The notes beneath the pieces were generated by a model that was not told where the DNA came from, did no database searches, and worked only from the letters and a program-made list of their open reading frames with translations. The translations under genes and the position numbers were made by a program. Of a DNA stretch of 31,072 nucleotides, positions 17,014 to 24,686 are shown piece by piece. Source of the DNA: JBLHLB01 sp047618505 (GTDB taxonomy: Bacteria; Planctomycetota; UBA1135; GCA-002686595); the NCBI GenBank assembly GCA_047618505.1, contig JBLHLB010000014.1, forward strand, positions 1 to 31,072. Direction: 5' to 3'. Each line of letters opens with the position of its first letter. Position 1 is the first letter of the stretch.

Positions 17014-18090
17014 ATGCCGGACTCCGCCCTAAGACGCTGGACCCTGGGCAGCCGAAAGGCTCGCACCTGGGGCTTCCTAGCCCTCACCCTTGCCGCGGCT
17101 GCCGTCTTCGTTACGGGCAGCTGTGGATCGCTCCCCAAGGGCGAGCTTGAACAGCGCTTACACCAGCTGGGAAAGAACACTGCTCTTGAGGACCTCCAGC
17201 GCGTCGCTTTCAGGGCCGACCTGGGAGAGGGTCCACAGGACCTCGAACTGATCTACCACCATGCCCCGGCCCAGATAACGGCACTGAAACCGGGAGACCC
17301 AGTGCCGATCGTGCTCGTCCACGGCACCCCCTCGACCCTGTTTTCCTGGACGGAGCTCATCTACGGCCTGCCGGCGAGCGAGGGTCGTGCGGGTTTCGAG
17401 GGTCTGAATAGCGCACATGATGTCTACGCGATCGAGATCATCGGCCACGGTATCGCCCCTGGAGATGCCTCGACCTATGGGTTCGAGCGCTGCGCACGCT
17501 TTGTCACGGCTGCCCTCCACGCCCTGGAACTTGATCGCGTCCACTTGGTGGGCTCCTCCTACGGTGGGGAGTTCGCCTGGCGCGCGGCGCTGAACGAGCC
17601 GGAGCGAATAGAAAGCCTGGTACTACTCGACTCATCTGGAGTTCGTCGACGCGACCAGGATTGGCTTTCGGAGGAGATCCTGATGCGTGAGAACTCCCTG
17701 GCCAAGATCGGCTGGCGACTCAATTCACGCGACCGAATTGAGTCTGCGCTTGTACCCCACTTCCGCGAGTTGCCCCCGGATCGTGTCGAAGAGTTCTTTC
17801 TCGTCTGCGAGAACGCTCACAACTGGAAGGCGATGGTTGACCTCGCACGCGATGAAAATGGCGAGCGTGAATCTGAACTAGTGAGTATGCAGCCACCGAC
17901 CTTGCTCCTTTGGGGTGCCGAAGACGTGGCCTATCCCGTCGAGTACTACGGTCAGCGTTTCGCCGATGCCATCCCGCGTGCCGAACTGGTGATCCTTCCG
18001 AACACGGGCCACTACCCCCATGAGGAACGGCCCGGGGAGGTCGTACGGATTCTGACTGCCTTTCTTGAGAATCAACGGGCTGCCCAATGA
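17014..18090 (+). CDS. Alpha/beta-fold hydrolase, membrane-anchored or exported
   Basis: A 358-residue alpha/beta hydrolase. Oxyanion HGTP follows IVLV at about 100-106; the nucleophile elbow GSSYGG puts Ser182 at the active site; the acid is probably the Asp in LLLWGAEDVAYP and the His lies in NTGHYPHEE. The N-terminus has a basic stretch and a hydrophobic helix (about 19-36) ending in VTGSC, so the protein is exported or anchored; the Cys does not sit in a perfect lipobox. An in-frame GTG at 16948 exists, but ATG 17014 fits the promoter spacing. The stop overlaps the next gene's ATG (ATGA). An ester or lipid substrate is plausible given the divergent lipid operon, but unknown. Confidence 0.9.
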   Translation: MPDSALRRWTLGSRKARTWGFLALTLAAAAVFVTGSCGSLPKGELEQRLHQLGKNTALEDLQRVAFRADLGEGPQDLELIYHHAPAQITALKPGDPVPIVLVHGTPSTLFSWTELIYGLPASEGRAGFEGLNSAHDVYAIEIIGHGIAPGDASTYGFERCARFVTAALHALELDRVHLVGSSYGGEFAWRAALNEPERIESLVLLDSSGVRRRDQDWLSEEILMRENSLAKIGWRLNSRDRIESALVPHFRELPPDRVEEFFLVCENAHNWKAMVDLARDENGERESELVSMQPPTLLLWGAEDVAYPVEYYGQRFADAIPRAELVILPNTGHYPHEERPGEVVRILTAFLENQRAAQ

Positions 18091-19181
18091 TCGCCTGGAC
18101 CGCGACCGCCCTACTCTCCTCAGCGCTTGTCCCGGCCCTCCTTCCCGTCAGCGGCACTCCCCCTGGCGATGAGCCGATCGAGTTCGAGGTGCGCCCCGCG
18201 CAGCTCGCTTGGGAAGATCTCTCGCCCAAGATATTCGACCGTAAATGGATCCTACCGGAGCCACGCACGGTGCCGGGGACAGACCTATTGGCAGAGATGC
18301 GCTCCTTGATCGACCTACGCTTCGACGTAGTGCTGCCTGACGGGAATCAATACAGGTGTTTCGGCGACCTGGTGGCTGCGGCCCGTGACCTCAGTCCCGT
18401 GCAAAGGCAAGATTGGTATCTTGCCTTCGGGCGAGCAGCGCCAGAACTGAGTGCGAATTATGGGGAACGCATGGGGGAGCTGCTCTTTGACGAACGCCTT
18501 CATTCGGAGCGCTGGAAGCCCTCCAAATCGCACGCGCGTGACGGCCTCCTGCAGGCAGAGTCCTGGAACATGAAGAGTGAGAAGTCAGGTCCATGGTCCA
18601 AAGTAGATGTTAGCCCTGTCATGGAACAGGCGGCGGCACTCCTGCATGCGGACCTCGCCACAATCAAGTCCGTAGACAACGACTACAGGTCCTACCCAGA
18701 CAACGTGGGCACCGACTACGAAGAGATCTTCCCCGTCGCCGGTAGCTACTTTTTCGGCTCTGATTCCGACAACAGACCCTTTTCGACGCTAACGCTTCGC
18801 TTTCGCTGCGACCTGCCGTTCCCCTTCTCAAGTTATTCGACTCGCCTACGGATCCTCAACAGGTTCGACGACTCAGACGTTCTCTACACGGACATCTACT
18901 CGACCAGCAACGACTTCTATTGGCTGGCCGGTCGTGACGTCTTTCTGCCTGTGACAAACTCTGACGGCGAGTGGACAGCGTTCCTTCTCGTTCGCCACTT
19001 TGGATTCGACCTCGACGGAGTCCCCGACGGGTCCGGCGATCGTCGCGAGGCATTACGCTCCTCGATGGGCAACCTCAAGCGCAACACAGAGCGCCTTTAT
19101 CGAATTCGAGAAGAGTCGAGTCGACCCCCGCGGAACGCCCCCTCTCTGCTGCATGGTGTTCAGGTCCTAGGACGCAAGTAA
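18087..19181 (+). CDS. Unknown secreted protein
   Basis: A 364-residue protein that I do not recognise. The N-terminus (IAWTATALLSSALVPALLPV) is a plausible signal peptide with cleavage near residue 24. The mature part is mixed alpha/beta without obvious repeats, cysteine pairs or metal motifs. A notable aromatic- and Ser-rich segment with several YS, DY and FF pairs lies around residues 200-300 and could be a beta-sandwich, lipocalin-like or START-like ligand fold; this is only a guess from composition. It is translationally coupled (ATGA) to the hydrolase and followed after 37-82 bp by a CIA30 gene, so the three are likely co-expressed from the divergent ECF promoter. Confidence 0.8.
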   Translation: MIAWTATALLSSALVPALLPVSGTPPGDEPIEFEVRPAQLAWEDLSPKIFDRKWILPEPRTVPGTDLLAEMRSLIDLRFDVVLPDGNQYRCFGDLVAAARDLSPVQRQDWYLAFGRAAPELSANYGERMGELLFDERLHSERWKPSKSHARDGLLQAESWNMKSEKSGPWSKVDVSPVMEQAAALLHADLATIKSVDNDYRSYPDNVGTDYEEIFPVAGSYFFGSDSDNRPFSTLTLRFRCDLPFPFSSYSTRLRILNRFDDSDVLYTDIYSTSNDFYWLAGRDVFLPVTNSDGEWTAFLLVRHFGFDLDGVPDGSGDRREALRSSMGNLKRNTERLYRIREESSRPPRNAPSLLHGVQVLGRK

Positions 19182-19263
19182 GCAAGGATCCACTCCTAAC
19201 GCCTCCCCAGGGCAGCCTTTGAAACCGCAATGGGGGCTTGAAGTGCACCCCACAGTGGACGAG

Positions 19264-19842
19264 ATGCATGGCCCCTTTGACTTGGAACGCTACGCTGCAA
19301 ACTCCAACAACCCCCCTTGGCTTTCTGTTGTGCCGAACACTCCAAAAAATGAACTCGCAGTCGACTTCTCGAGCAAGGAGGAATGCACGGGATGGACGGC
19401 CGTTGACGATAACGTCATGGGTGGCATCTCATCCAGCCGACTGACAGCGACAGGTCACGGGACAGCGGTATTCAGCGGGGAAGTCTCCCTGGCACAGGGC
19501 GGAGGATTCGCATCGGTGCGCTCTCCTTCATCGGCTCGTCCTCTAGTGGAAACCAAGGAACTGCTCGTTCGGGTTCGCGGCGATGGAAGTCGGTATCAGT
19601 TCCGCCTGTGGACCTCCCACCTGAATGACGGTGTTTCCTACATGGCTCCGCTTGAGCCGAAGAGCGGCACATGGCAAACAATCCGCTTCACCACCGACGA
19701 CTTCTCCGCCTCCAGGCGAGGCCAAGAAGTCCGTGGTGCGCCAGCCCTGTTGCTGGCAAGCGTACATCGTTTCGGATTCCTGATCGCCGCTCGACAGGCG
19801 GGGTCCTTTGCCCTTGAGATCGCCTGGATCGAGGGAGCGTAG
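19264..19842 (+). CDS. CIA30-domain protein
   Basis: About 192 residues with a CIA30 (NDUFAF1-like, galactose-binding-fold) domain. Visible family pattern: WTAVDDNVMGGISSS, VFSGEVSLAQGGGFASVRS and LLVRVRGDGSRYQFRLW. In mitochondria CIA30 is a complex I assembly factor; bacterial versions are of unknown function and often sit beside short-chain dehydrogenases or stress genes. ATG 19264 is preferred (GGA a few bases upstream); a TTG at 19219 would add 15 residues. No signal peptide is seen. It is the last gene of the hydrolase operon and converges on the photolyase gene with only 10 bp between the stops and no clear terminator hairpin. Confidence 0.83.
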   Translation: MHGPFDLERYAANSNNPPWLSVVPNTPKNELAVDFSSKEECTGWTAVDDNVMGGISSSRLTATGHGTAVFSGEVSLAQGGGFASVRSPSSARPLVETKELLVRVRGDGSRYQFRLWTSHLNDGVSYMAPLEPKSGTWQTIRFTTDDFSASRRGQEVRGAPALLLASVHRFGFLIAARQAGSFALEIAWIEGA

Positions 19843-19852
19843 GCTTCAGGCC

Positions 19853-21325
19853 TTAGCTCCAGCGCCGTAGGTATTCGCCAACGCGCAGCTTGCGGCGCGT
19901 GTTGTCGCTCGTCATGTAGCGCACCTTCCCAAAGACGGGCCGCTCGGGCCCCCAAGCCCGATCGAACTTGCCGAGGATCCAGAGAATACCGCTGGTGGAG
20001 TTTGGGTCACGGCCGTCGATGGCGAACTTGTTGTTGAGCGCGACCATGATCTCGTACGCCTCACGCGGGCTAGAACTCCAGTGCAAGATTTTTTTGCCCC
20101 AGAGCATCCGAAGGTAGCCGTGGATCAAACCCTGGCTACGGAGTTGAGCCTGTGCGGCGTTCCAGAGGTCGTCGTGCGTAGCCGATTGCTCGAACTCCTC
20201 GAGGGTATAGACGGAGGGTCGCTCATCCGCCGCGTGCTCTTCGAGGGTGGTGAGCGCCCACTTGGGAAGGGATTCAAAACGGTCATACCCGACTTGGTGA
20301 ACCGCCGCATTCAGACCGAGCTCACGCCAAGTGACCAACTGATCCAGGAATGCTTCCGCTGCCTCCCCCATTCCCCACCAGCCTTCTCGCTTTCCTTTCT
20401 TGTCGTTGCCGAGCTTTTCCTGTGACCATTGCTCCTTCGCGGCGACCTGTGCAAAGACCTGGTGAGGAGAGATGTGACCGAAGTGCAGGTAAGGGGAGAG
20501 CCCGCTCGTGTTGTCCACCTCTATGCTGTTGCGGCCTCCACCATAGCCATCGAGCCGCTGCTCAAGAAAGCGCTGAAGGACCTTCTCACCAGCCTTCTCA
20601 CCACCTTCAAAGGGAACCGGGGCAACGGAGTGATCGATGGAAAGCTCACCAAGAAGACGCGTGGGATTCTCCAGCAACTCCGGGTCGACCTCCGGCCATC
20701 GAAGAGACACCTCCTTGGGGATTCGCGTGAGTCGCGGTAGCGCCGTGCGCGGGAACGCGCTCTTGCGGGGACTTATCGAAAGATGCTGTCTTAGTTCCCC
20801 TTGGAGGAAGCGGCGAAAGTCGTAGGCCCGTGAGAAGCAACGGTCGGTGGCACGCAAGGGTAGAAGCCCGTTCGAGTCAACAGCCTCAAAGCGTACGGAA
20901 ACATCTAGTCGAGCGCTCGCAAGCATGGCCGGCAGGAAGAACGCTGGGCTGTCGTCTGTTACGACAGCACAAGCCGATTTGGCGAGGGCCTGCAATAGCC
21001 CCTTACCAGCACCGATGGAAGGCTCGACATAGGGGTAGTAACGGACATTGTTCCCCTCGAACACTTCCCGGTTCGCCCGCATGCCATGCACGACGAACTG
21101 GTGAAAGCGGTCACTTGCCCAGGGATAGTCTGCACGCAACGCCTCAAGCACGAGAAGCGGCCTGCCTAGGGACACGGCCAGCTCTATCGCGCGATCGAGG
21201 CCGAAGTTCCACCTGGTCCGCCTCGCCGACGTCATCCAATAGAGGACGTAGTGACCATCATTGCGCGGAGGGTGGTCCCACAGCAAGCGAATGCGAGAGG
21301 TGGGCGTTGTCTGAGGAACAGTCAT
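19853..21325 (-). CDS. phr: Class II deoxyribodipyrimidine photolyase
   Basis: A 490-residue DNA photolyase that uses light and FADH- to split cyclobutane pyrimidine dimers. Class II features: the N-terminal YWMTSARRTRWNFGLDRAIELA-type antenna segment (about 29-49), and the C-terminal FAD domain with LNNKFAIDGRDPNSTSGILW and GPERPVFGKVRYM near residues 440-475. The C-terminal region includes HGYLRMLWGKKIL, the class II counterpart of the FAD/DNA contact helix. It starts 19 bp after the DUF523-DUF1722 stop and is the last gene of the operon that begins with the TIGR01777 gene. In E. coli a DUF1722 gene (ybgA) also sits next to phrB, so the linkage is conserved across photolyase classes. Confidence 0.95.
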   Translation of the reverse strand: MTVPQTTPTSRIRLLWDHPPRNDGHYVLYWMTSARRTRWNFGLDRAIELAVSLGRPLLVLEALRADYPWASDRFHQFVVHGMRANREVFEGNNVRYYPYVEPSIGAGKGLLQALAKSACAVVTDDSPAFFLPAMLASARLDVSVRFEAVDSNGLLPLRATDRCFSRAYDFRRFLQGELRQHLSISPRKSAFPRTALPRLTRIPKEVSLRWPEVDPELLENPTRLLGELSIDHSVAPVPFEGGEKAGEKVLQRFLEQRLDGYGGGRNSIEVDNTSGLSPYLHFGHISPHQVFAQVAAKEQWSQEKLGNDKKGKREGWWGMGEAAEAFLDQLVTWRELGLNAAVHQVGYDRFESLPKWALTTLEEHAADERPSVYTLEEFEQSATHDDLWNAAQAQLRSQGLIHGYLRMLWGKKILHWSSSPREAYEIMVALNNKFAIDGRDPNSTSGILWILGKFDRAWGPERPVFGKVRYMTSDNTRRKLRVGEYLRRWS

Positions 21326-21344
21326 GCCAGGTTTGCGCCGAAGC

Positions 21345-22340
21345 TCAGGAGTGATTACGGAGCATCAGCTCCTTGGGATGAGGATCAAAGTAGAGCTGAC
21401 CCTGCAAGTACTCGATCCCGTGTCGATTCATGTTGAAGCGCACCAGAGTCAGGGGAACGATCAACGGGAGCAGCCCCAGGCGAAAGTCTTCAATGGCGCC
21501 ATTGACCTCGCGCTTCTCAACCGAATCTAGAACGTGCTTGAGATACCCCATCGCGTGCTGAAGCACGTTTGTGTGCTTCTTGACGCTCGCTTTTGTGCGC
21601 AGACAAGTCTGAAATTCTTCTTCGTATTGCGCAAAGAGTTCCCCGTCGGGAATCGATCCGGCGGAGCCGACAAGGGTGCCGAGCCGACGGTATCCTGCTT
21701 CGTCATGTGCCCTGAGAAGAAGCTTGTGGGCCGTGTGAAACTGAACAAGACGGTTGCGTGTGAGACCACGGCGCAGCGCCACCCGCCAGCGATTACGGCA
21801 AGTTACCCGCTCTACGAAATTCTCTCGCAAGAGTGGGTCGTTCAGGCGCCCCTCCTCCTCAACGGGTAGATGGGGCCAACGCTCCATCAGTCTTGCGGCG
21901 AAAAGGCCAACTCCGCTGCGCTCGCCCTTCATGCCGTTTTTATAGAGCGAAATACGCTCCATGCCGCAGGAGGGAGAGTTCTTCTTGAGTACATAGCCGT
22001 CCAAGCCAAGCGCATCGAGCTCCCCGAGCTTCCTGCCGGAGAAGGCATCCATACGGTCAGTGAAGTCCTCCCCTGTCGAAGGGGCCACAAGGCGCTGCGC
22101 CCCACTGCCGACTTCAAGATGGATGGAAGGGCGAGGAATCGTCATGCCGATCTCGACTTCCGGGCACACGGGAACCCACTCCACCCACGGGCCGAGCACG
22201 TCCACCACGAAACGATCCCGCTTGTGCCCGCCATCGAAGCGCACTTGCTCGCCCAGGAGGCAGGACGAGACCCCTACCCTCAAGGGCTCTTGCTCATCGT
22301 GCCAATCGCGCCATCCACCGACCGTAGCTGCATCACTCAT
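21345..22340 (-). CDS. DUF523-DUF1722 fusion protein (TudS/YbgA-like)
   Basis: A 331-residue protein of two parts. The N-terminal DUF523 domain (about 20-165) has three conserved cysteines: SSCLLG (Cys27), CPE (Cys59) and NSPSCG (Cys125). In the characterised family member TudS such cysteines hold a [4Fe-4S] cluster for thiouracil desulfuration. The C-terminal DUF1722 domain (about 185-325), as in E. coli YbgA, has FHTAHKLLLRAHD, KHTNVLQHAMGYLK and the ending YLQGQLYFDPHPKEL. The start ATG 22340 lies 8 nt inside the thioredoxin-like gene, so translation is coupled. Operon linkage to photolyase suggests nucleobase damage or sulfur-modified nucleotide handling; the substrate is not established. 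Confidence 0.92.
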   Translation of the reverse strand: MSDAATVGGWRDWHDEQEPLRVGVSSCLLGEQVRFDGGHKRDRFVVDVLGPWVEWVPVCPEVEIGMTIPRPSIHLEVGSGAQRLVAPSTGEDFTDRMDAFSGRKLGELDALGLDGYVLKKNSPSCGMERISLYKNGMKGERSGVGLFAARLMERWPHLPVEEEGRLNDPLLRENFVERVTCRNRWRVALRRGLTRNRLVQFHTAHKLLLRAHDEAGYRRLGTLVGSAGSIPDGELFAQYEEEFQTCLRTKASVKKHTNVLQHAMGYLKHVLDSVEKREVNGAIEDFRLGLLPLIVPLTLVRFNMNRHGIEYLQGQLYFDPHPKELMLRNHS

Positions 22341-22923
22341 TGGGATTCAACTGGAGAGCAGCCTCTCCAAGCTCGAGCAATTTGGAGGCGGAGAACCCGC
22401 GATCGTGGAACCAACGAACTGTTCCATTGGCATCCAAGAGCAAGACCCGGATATTCCTGGGCTTCTCGTTGCCCGTGAGCTCAACGATCTGCTTGGCATC
22501 GGGGCCATAGATGGTCACCACGGACTGCCAATCTTCACTGGGGATCCCACTTCGCATGCCTGAGTCAATCGTGTTTGAGATCAGACGGGGAAAGAGGCCC
22601 GCAACTGTCGGGATCTCGAGGATCCGAACGGGTGGCGTTGCCTGTAGCAAGCCGACGAGCCATCGATCTGCATCGAATTGCGCGTCCTGGACGTAGCCAA
22701 GCAGCAGGACGCTGGACTCTGACAGGGGCAGTTCGACGGCAACGCCCTCAAGGGACTCGCCTGTGACCTCCGGAAAGCGCTCCCCGAGTGGATTACGGTT
22801 CTCAATGGTGGACTGACATGAGCTCGCAGAGAGCACAGTGACAGCGGCGATCAAACCGAACGACAGGAGCACTCCCCACTTTGATCTGATGCGAAGGCGG
22901 GGTGCGGGTTTCGAATTGCTCAT
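22333..22923 (-). CDS. Thioredoxin-fold-like exported protein without CXXC
   Basis: A 196-residue protein with a basic N-terminus and a hydrophobic helix (about 17-34) ending in SASSC (Cys36), so exported and possibly a lipoprotein, though the lipobox is imperfect. The remainder resembles redoxin-like proteins: a GERFPEVTGESLEGVAVELP opening, a strand (SVLLLGYVQD) where a peroxiredoxin active site would follow, and late strands NIRVLLLDANGTVRWFHDRGF. The redox CXXC is absent, so a scaffold or chaperone-like role (compare the ATP10/YtfJ type) is more likely than disulfide chemistry. It lies between the SRPBCC gene (92-bp gap) and DUF523, overlapping the latter by 8 nt. Confidence 0.72.
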   Translation of the reverse strand: MSNSKPAPRLRIRSKWGVLLSFGLIAAVTVLSASSCQSTIENRNPLGERFPEVTGESLEGVAVELPLSESSVLLLGYVQDAQFDADRWLVGLLQATPPVRILEIPTVAGLFPRLISNTIDSGMRSGIPSEDWQSVVTIYGPDAKQIVELTGNEKPRNIRVLLLDANGTVRWFHDRGFSASKLLELGEAALQLNPNE

Positions 22924-23015
22924 GGTGAGAACTATGGGGTTGCGAGGTTCCCCTCGCGAGGATCGATTCTCTTCGTCTGGTCAGGCGGTGATTTTACTCG
23001 AAGTGAACTCACTTG

Positions 23016-23510
23016 CTACTCATCCGGAAGGGCAGCTGCAAGACTCTTCATGCGATGGTCGAAAATGCGTTCCAGGTCACGACGCACGAAGAGCCCGTGA
23101 ATGAACGCGCCACCGAGTACTGAGTAGTCAACTCGATCTCGGACCAGGACACCGTGATCCGTTTCGCGAAAAGAGTGCCGATGGACCCACGATCGATAGG
23201 GGCCCTTCTCCTGCTCGTCAACGAATTCGAAGGGCGGTTCCCATAAGGAGATGCGGCTTCTCCAATGAAACGGGATGCCATGCATTCGAAGACGATAGTC
23301 GATGGTTGTCCCCTCTTCTATTTCCGGCGTGGAGCTGTCCAGGACTCGAAACCGCAGCCACGACGGAGTCAGAGTCTCAAGATTCCCAGGATCCGAGAAG
23401 AACTCGAAGACGTCCTCGAGGCTACGCCGGACCATCTGCCTGCGCTCCAAGGAGAAACCCGAGGGTGGCGGAGAGCCGAACTTCAATGCGGGCTGCACTG
23501 CGACCCTCAC
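23016..23510 (-). CDS. SRPBCC (START-like) family protein
   Basis: A 164-residue SRPBCC/polyketide-cyclase-like protein with a hydrophobic ligand cavity fold. Visible are RRSLEDVFEFFSDPGNLETLTP, the central HGIPFHWRSRISLWEPPFEFVDEQEKGPYRSWVH-type strand series and the C-terminal helix after FVRRDLERIFDHRMKSL. This subtype (ligand-binding SRPBCC, CoxG/YfcH partner) is regularly encoded next to, or fused with, TIGR01777 epimerases, as here where GTG 23510 overlaps the epimerase stop (GTGA). The ligand is unknown; a lipid or isoprenoid is possible. Confidence 0.88.
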   Translation of the reverse strand: MRVAVQPALKFGSPPPSGFSLERRQMVRRSLEDVFEFFSDPGNLETLTPSWLRFRVLDSSTPEIEEGTTIDYRLRMHGIPFHWRSRISLWEPPFEFVDEQEKGPYRSWVHRHSFRETDHGVLVRDRVDYSVLGGAFIHGLFVRRDLERIFDHRMKSLAAALPDE

Positions 23511-24466
23511 TGGGGGCCAGCTAGCACTTCACGAAGCGCACCTTCGAGCCTTGGTTGCTTAAATTGGAACCCGGCTTCCATGAGTTTCTCTGGATAGACA
23601 CGTAAACTCGATAGCAGCAGGTCATCAGCCATACGCCCGAAGACTGCTCGCGCAGCAAAGCCCGGCATGGGGGCGATCGTTGGCCGATGAAGGACCTTCC
23701 CAAGTGACTTGGTGAACTGGCTATTGCGCACCGGACTGGGCGCGGTTGCGTTGACGGGACCAGAGAGTTCCGGGTTGTCAATCGCCTCACAGATAACGGA
23801 GACGAGGTCGTCCAACAGAATCCAACTCATGTATTGCCTGCCGTTCCCAATGCGGCCGCCCAGCCCAAGCTTGAACGGGAGCAGCATCTTCTTGAGCGCG
23901 CCACCGTCACGGGCCAGCACGACGCCAATTCGGAGGTTTACGACGCGAATTCCGGCGTCCCGCGCGACGTCAGTGGCACGCTCCCATTCCTGGCAAACCT
24001 CGGGCAGGAAGCCGCTCCCCATGCAGGAGCTCTCGGTCAGAACGGCTTCTCCACCATCCCCATAGAAGCCAATGGCAGATGCCGAGACGAGTACAGCGGG
24101 CGGATTTTCCATGCGTGACAGGCTCTCCGCCAAGACCCTCGTACCCTTGGCTCTGCTGTCCCGGATGGCCTTCATCTTTGATTTAGTCCAACGACCGTCG
24201 GCGATATTCTCACCCGCGAGGTGAACGACCGCTCGCGCCTTGATCAACGCAGGGTCTAGGGCTTCGCCCATCGGATCCCAGAGAATGCGGCCGGGGGAAG
24301 GCTTGGAACGGACAAGCTTCGCGATCGGCTGATCAAGTCCCTCGAGCCTGCGCAGGAGCGCCTGCCCAACGAGCCCACTGGATCCGCTTACAAGGACCGT
24401 ACGGTAGTCCCCTTTGTCCTGGGGTCTAGCCACCGAAGTCTGCTCTGAGTAGGTGTTGTCAATCAT
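23507..24466 (-). CDS. TIGR01777 family epimerase/NAD-dependent reductase (YfcH-like)
   Basis: A 319-residue short-chain-dehydrogenase-type protein. The NAD(P) motif GSSGLVG is at residues 28-34, followed by VVHLAGENIADGRW, SASAIGFYGDGGE (catalytic Ser/Tyr region) and the TIGR01777 C-terminus PVNATAPSPVRNSQFTKSLG. The family occurs in most aerobic bacteria; the enzymatic reaction is not established. It is the first gene of a five-gene minus-strand run ending in photolyase. The ATG at 24466 has AGGATGATCC directly upstream, one of the better ribosome sites here. A predicted ECF promoter lies 24 nt before the start. Confidence 0.93.
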   Translation of the reverse strand: MIDNTYSEQTSVARPQDKGDYRTVLVSGSSGLVGQALLRRLEGLDQPIAKLVRSKPSPGRILWDPMGEALDPALIKARAVVHLAGENIADGRWTKSKMKAIRDSRAKGTRVLAESLSRMENPPAVLVSASAIGFYGDGGEAVLTESSCMGSGFLPEVCQEWERATDVARDAGIRVVNLRIGVVLARDGGALKKMLLPFKLGLGGRIGNGRQYMSWILLDDLVSVICEAIDNPELSGPVNATAPSPVRNSQFTKSLGKVLHRPTIAPMPGFAARAVFGRMADDLLLSSLRVYPEKLMEAGFQFKQPRLEGALREVLAGPQ

Positions 24467-24490
24467 TGGATCATCCTGTGTTGGAACGCT

Positions 24491-24517
24491 ATTCGCCTCC
24501 TTGCTCCCCGTGGATTC
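24491..24517 (-). promoter_or_regulatory. Predicted ECF promoter of the epimerase-photolyase operon
   Basis: On the minus strand GAATCC (24517-24512), a 15-nt spacer and GCGAAT (24496-24491) end 24 nt before the ATG at 24466. Same -10 and spacing as the lipid-operon promoter; one base differs in the -35. Confidence 0.52.
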
Positions 24518-24551
24518 GTCTTCTTGGTATTTGGGTCATCAAGGGCGCCAC

Positions 24552-24578
24552 CGGGGCATCCGGGGCATCCGGGGCATC
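24552..24578. repeat. Three tandem copies of CGGGGCATC
   Basis: A perfect 9-bp tandem triplication in the promoter region of the fasciclin gene. Each copy creates a GCATCC hexamer identical to the proposed -35 element, but none has GCGAAT at the right distance. The functional copy would be the separate GCATCC at 24604. Confidence 0.8.
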
Positions 24579-24603
24579 CCGCAGAAGTTGATCTCGCAAA
24601 GTT

Positions 24604-24630
24604 GCATCCACCAGGGCCGGGGTGGCGAAA
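24604..24630 (+). promoter_or_regulatory. Predicted ECF promoter of the fasciclin gene
   Basis: GCATCC (24604-24609), a 15-nt spacer and GCGAAA (24625-24630), one base off the GCGAAT seen elsewhere, lie 56 nt upstream of ATG 24687. Confidence 0.45.
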
Positions 24631-24686
24631 CAGATGGGCAGAACCATCGGACGCAAGTCCACACCACTCCCTACTCAGAAATCAAA

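Noticed and set aside
24483..24510. GGAAC at 24483 as a classic ECF -35 for the fasciclin gene
   Set aside because: No matching -10 at 16-17 nt, and the site lies within the opposite-strand GCGAAT promoter region.
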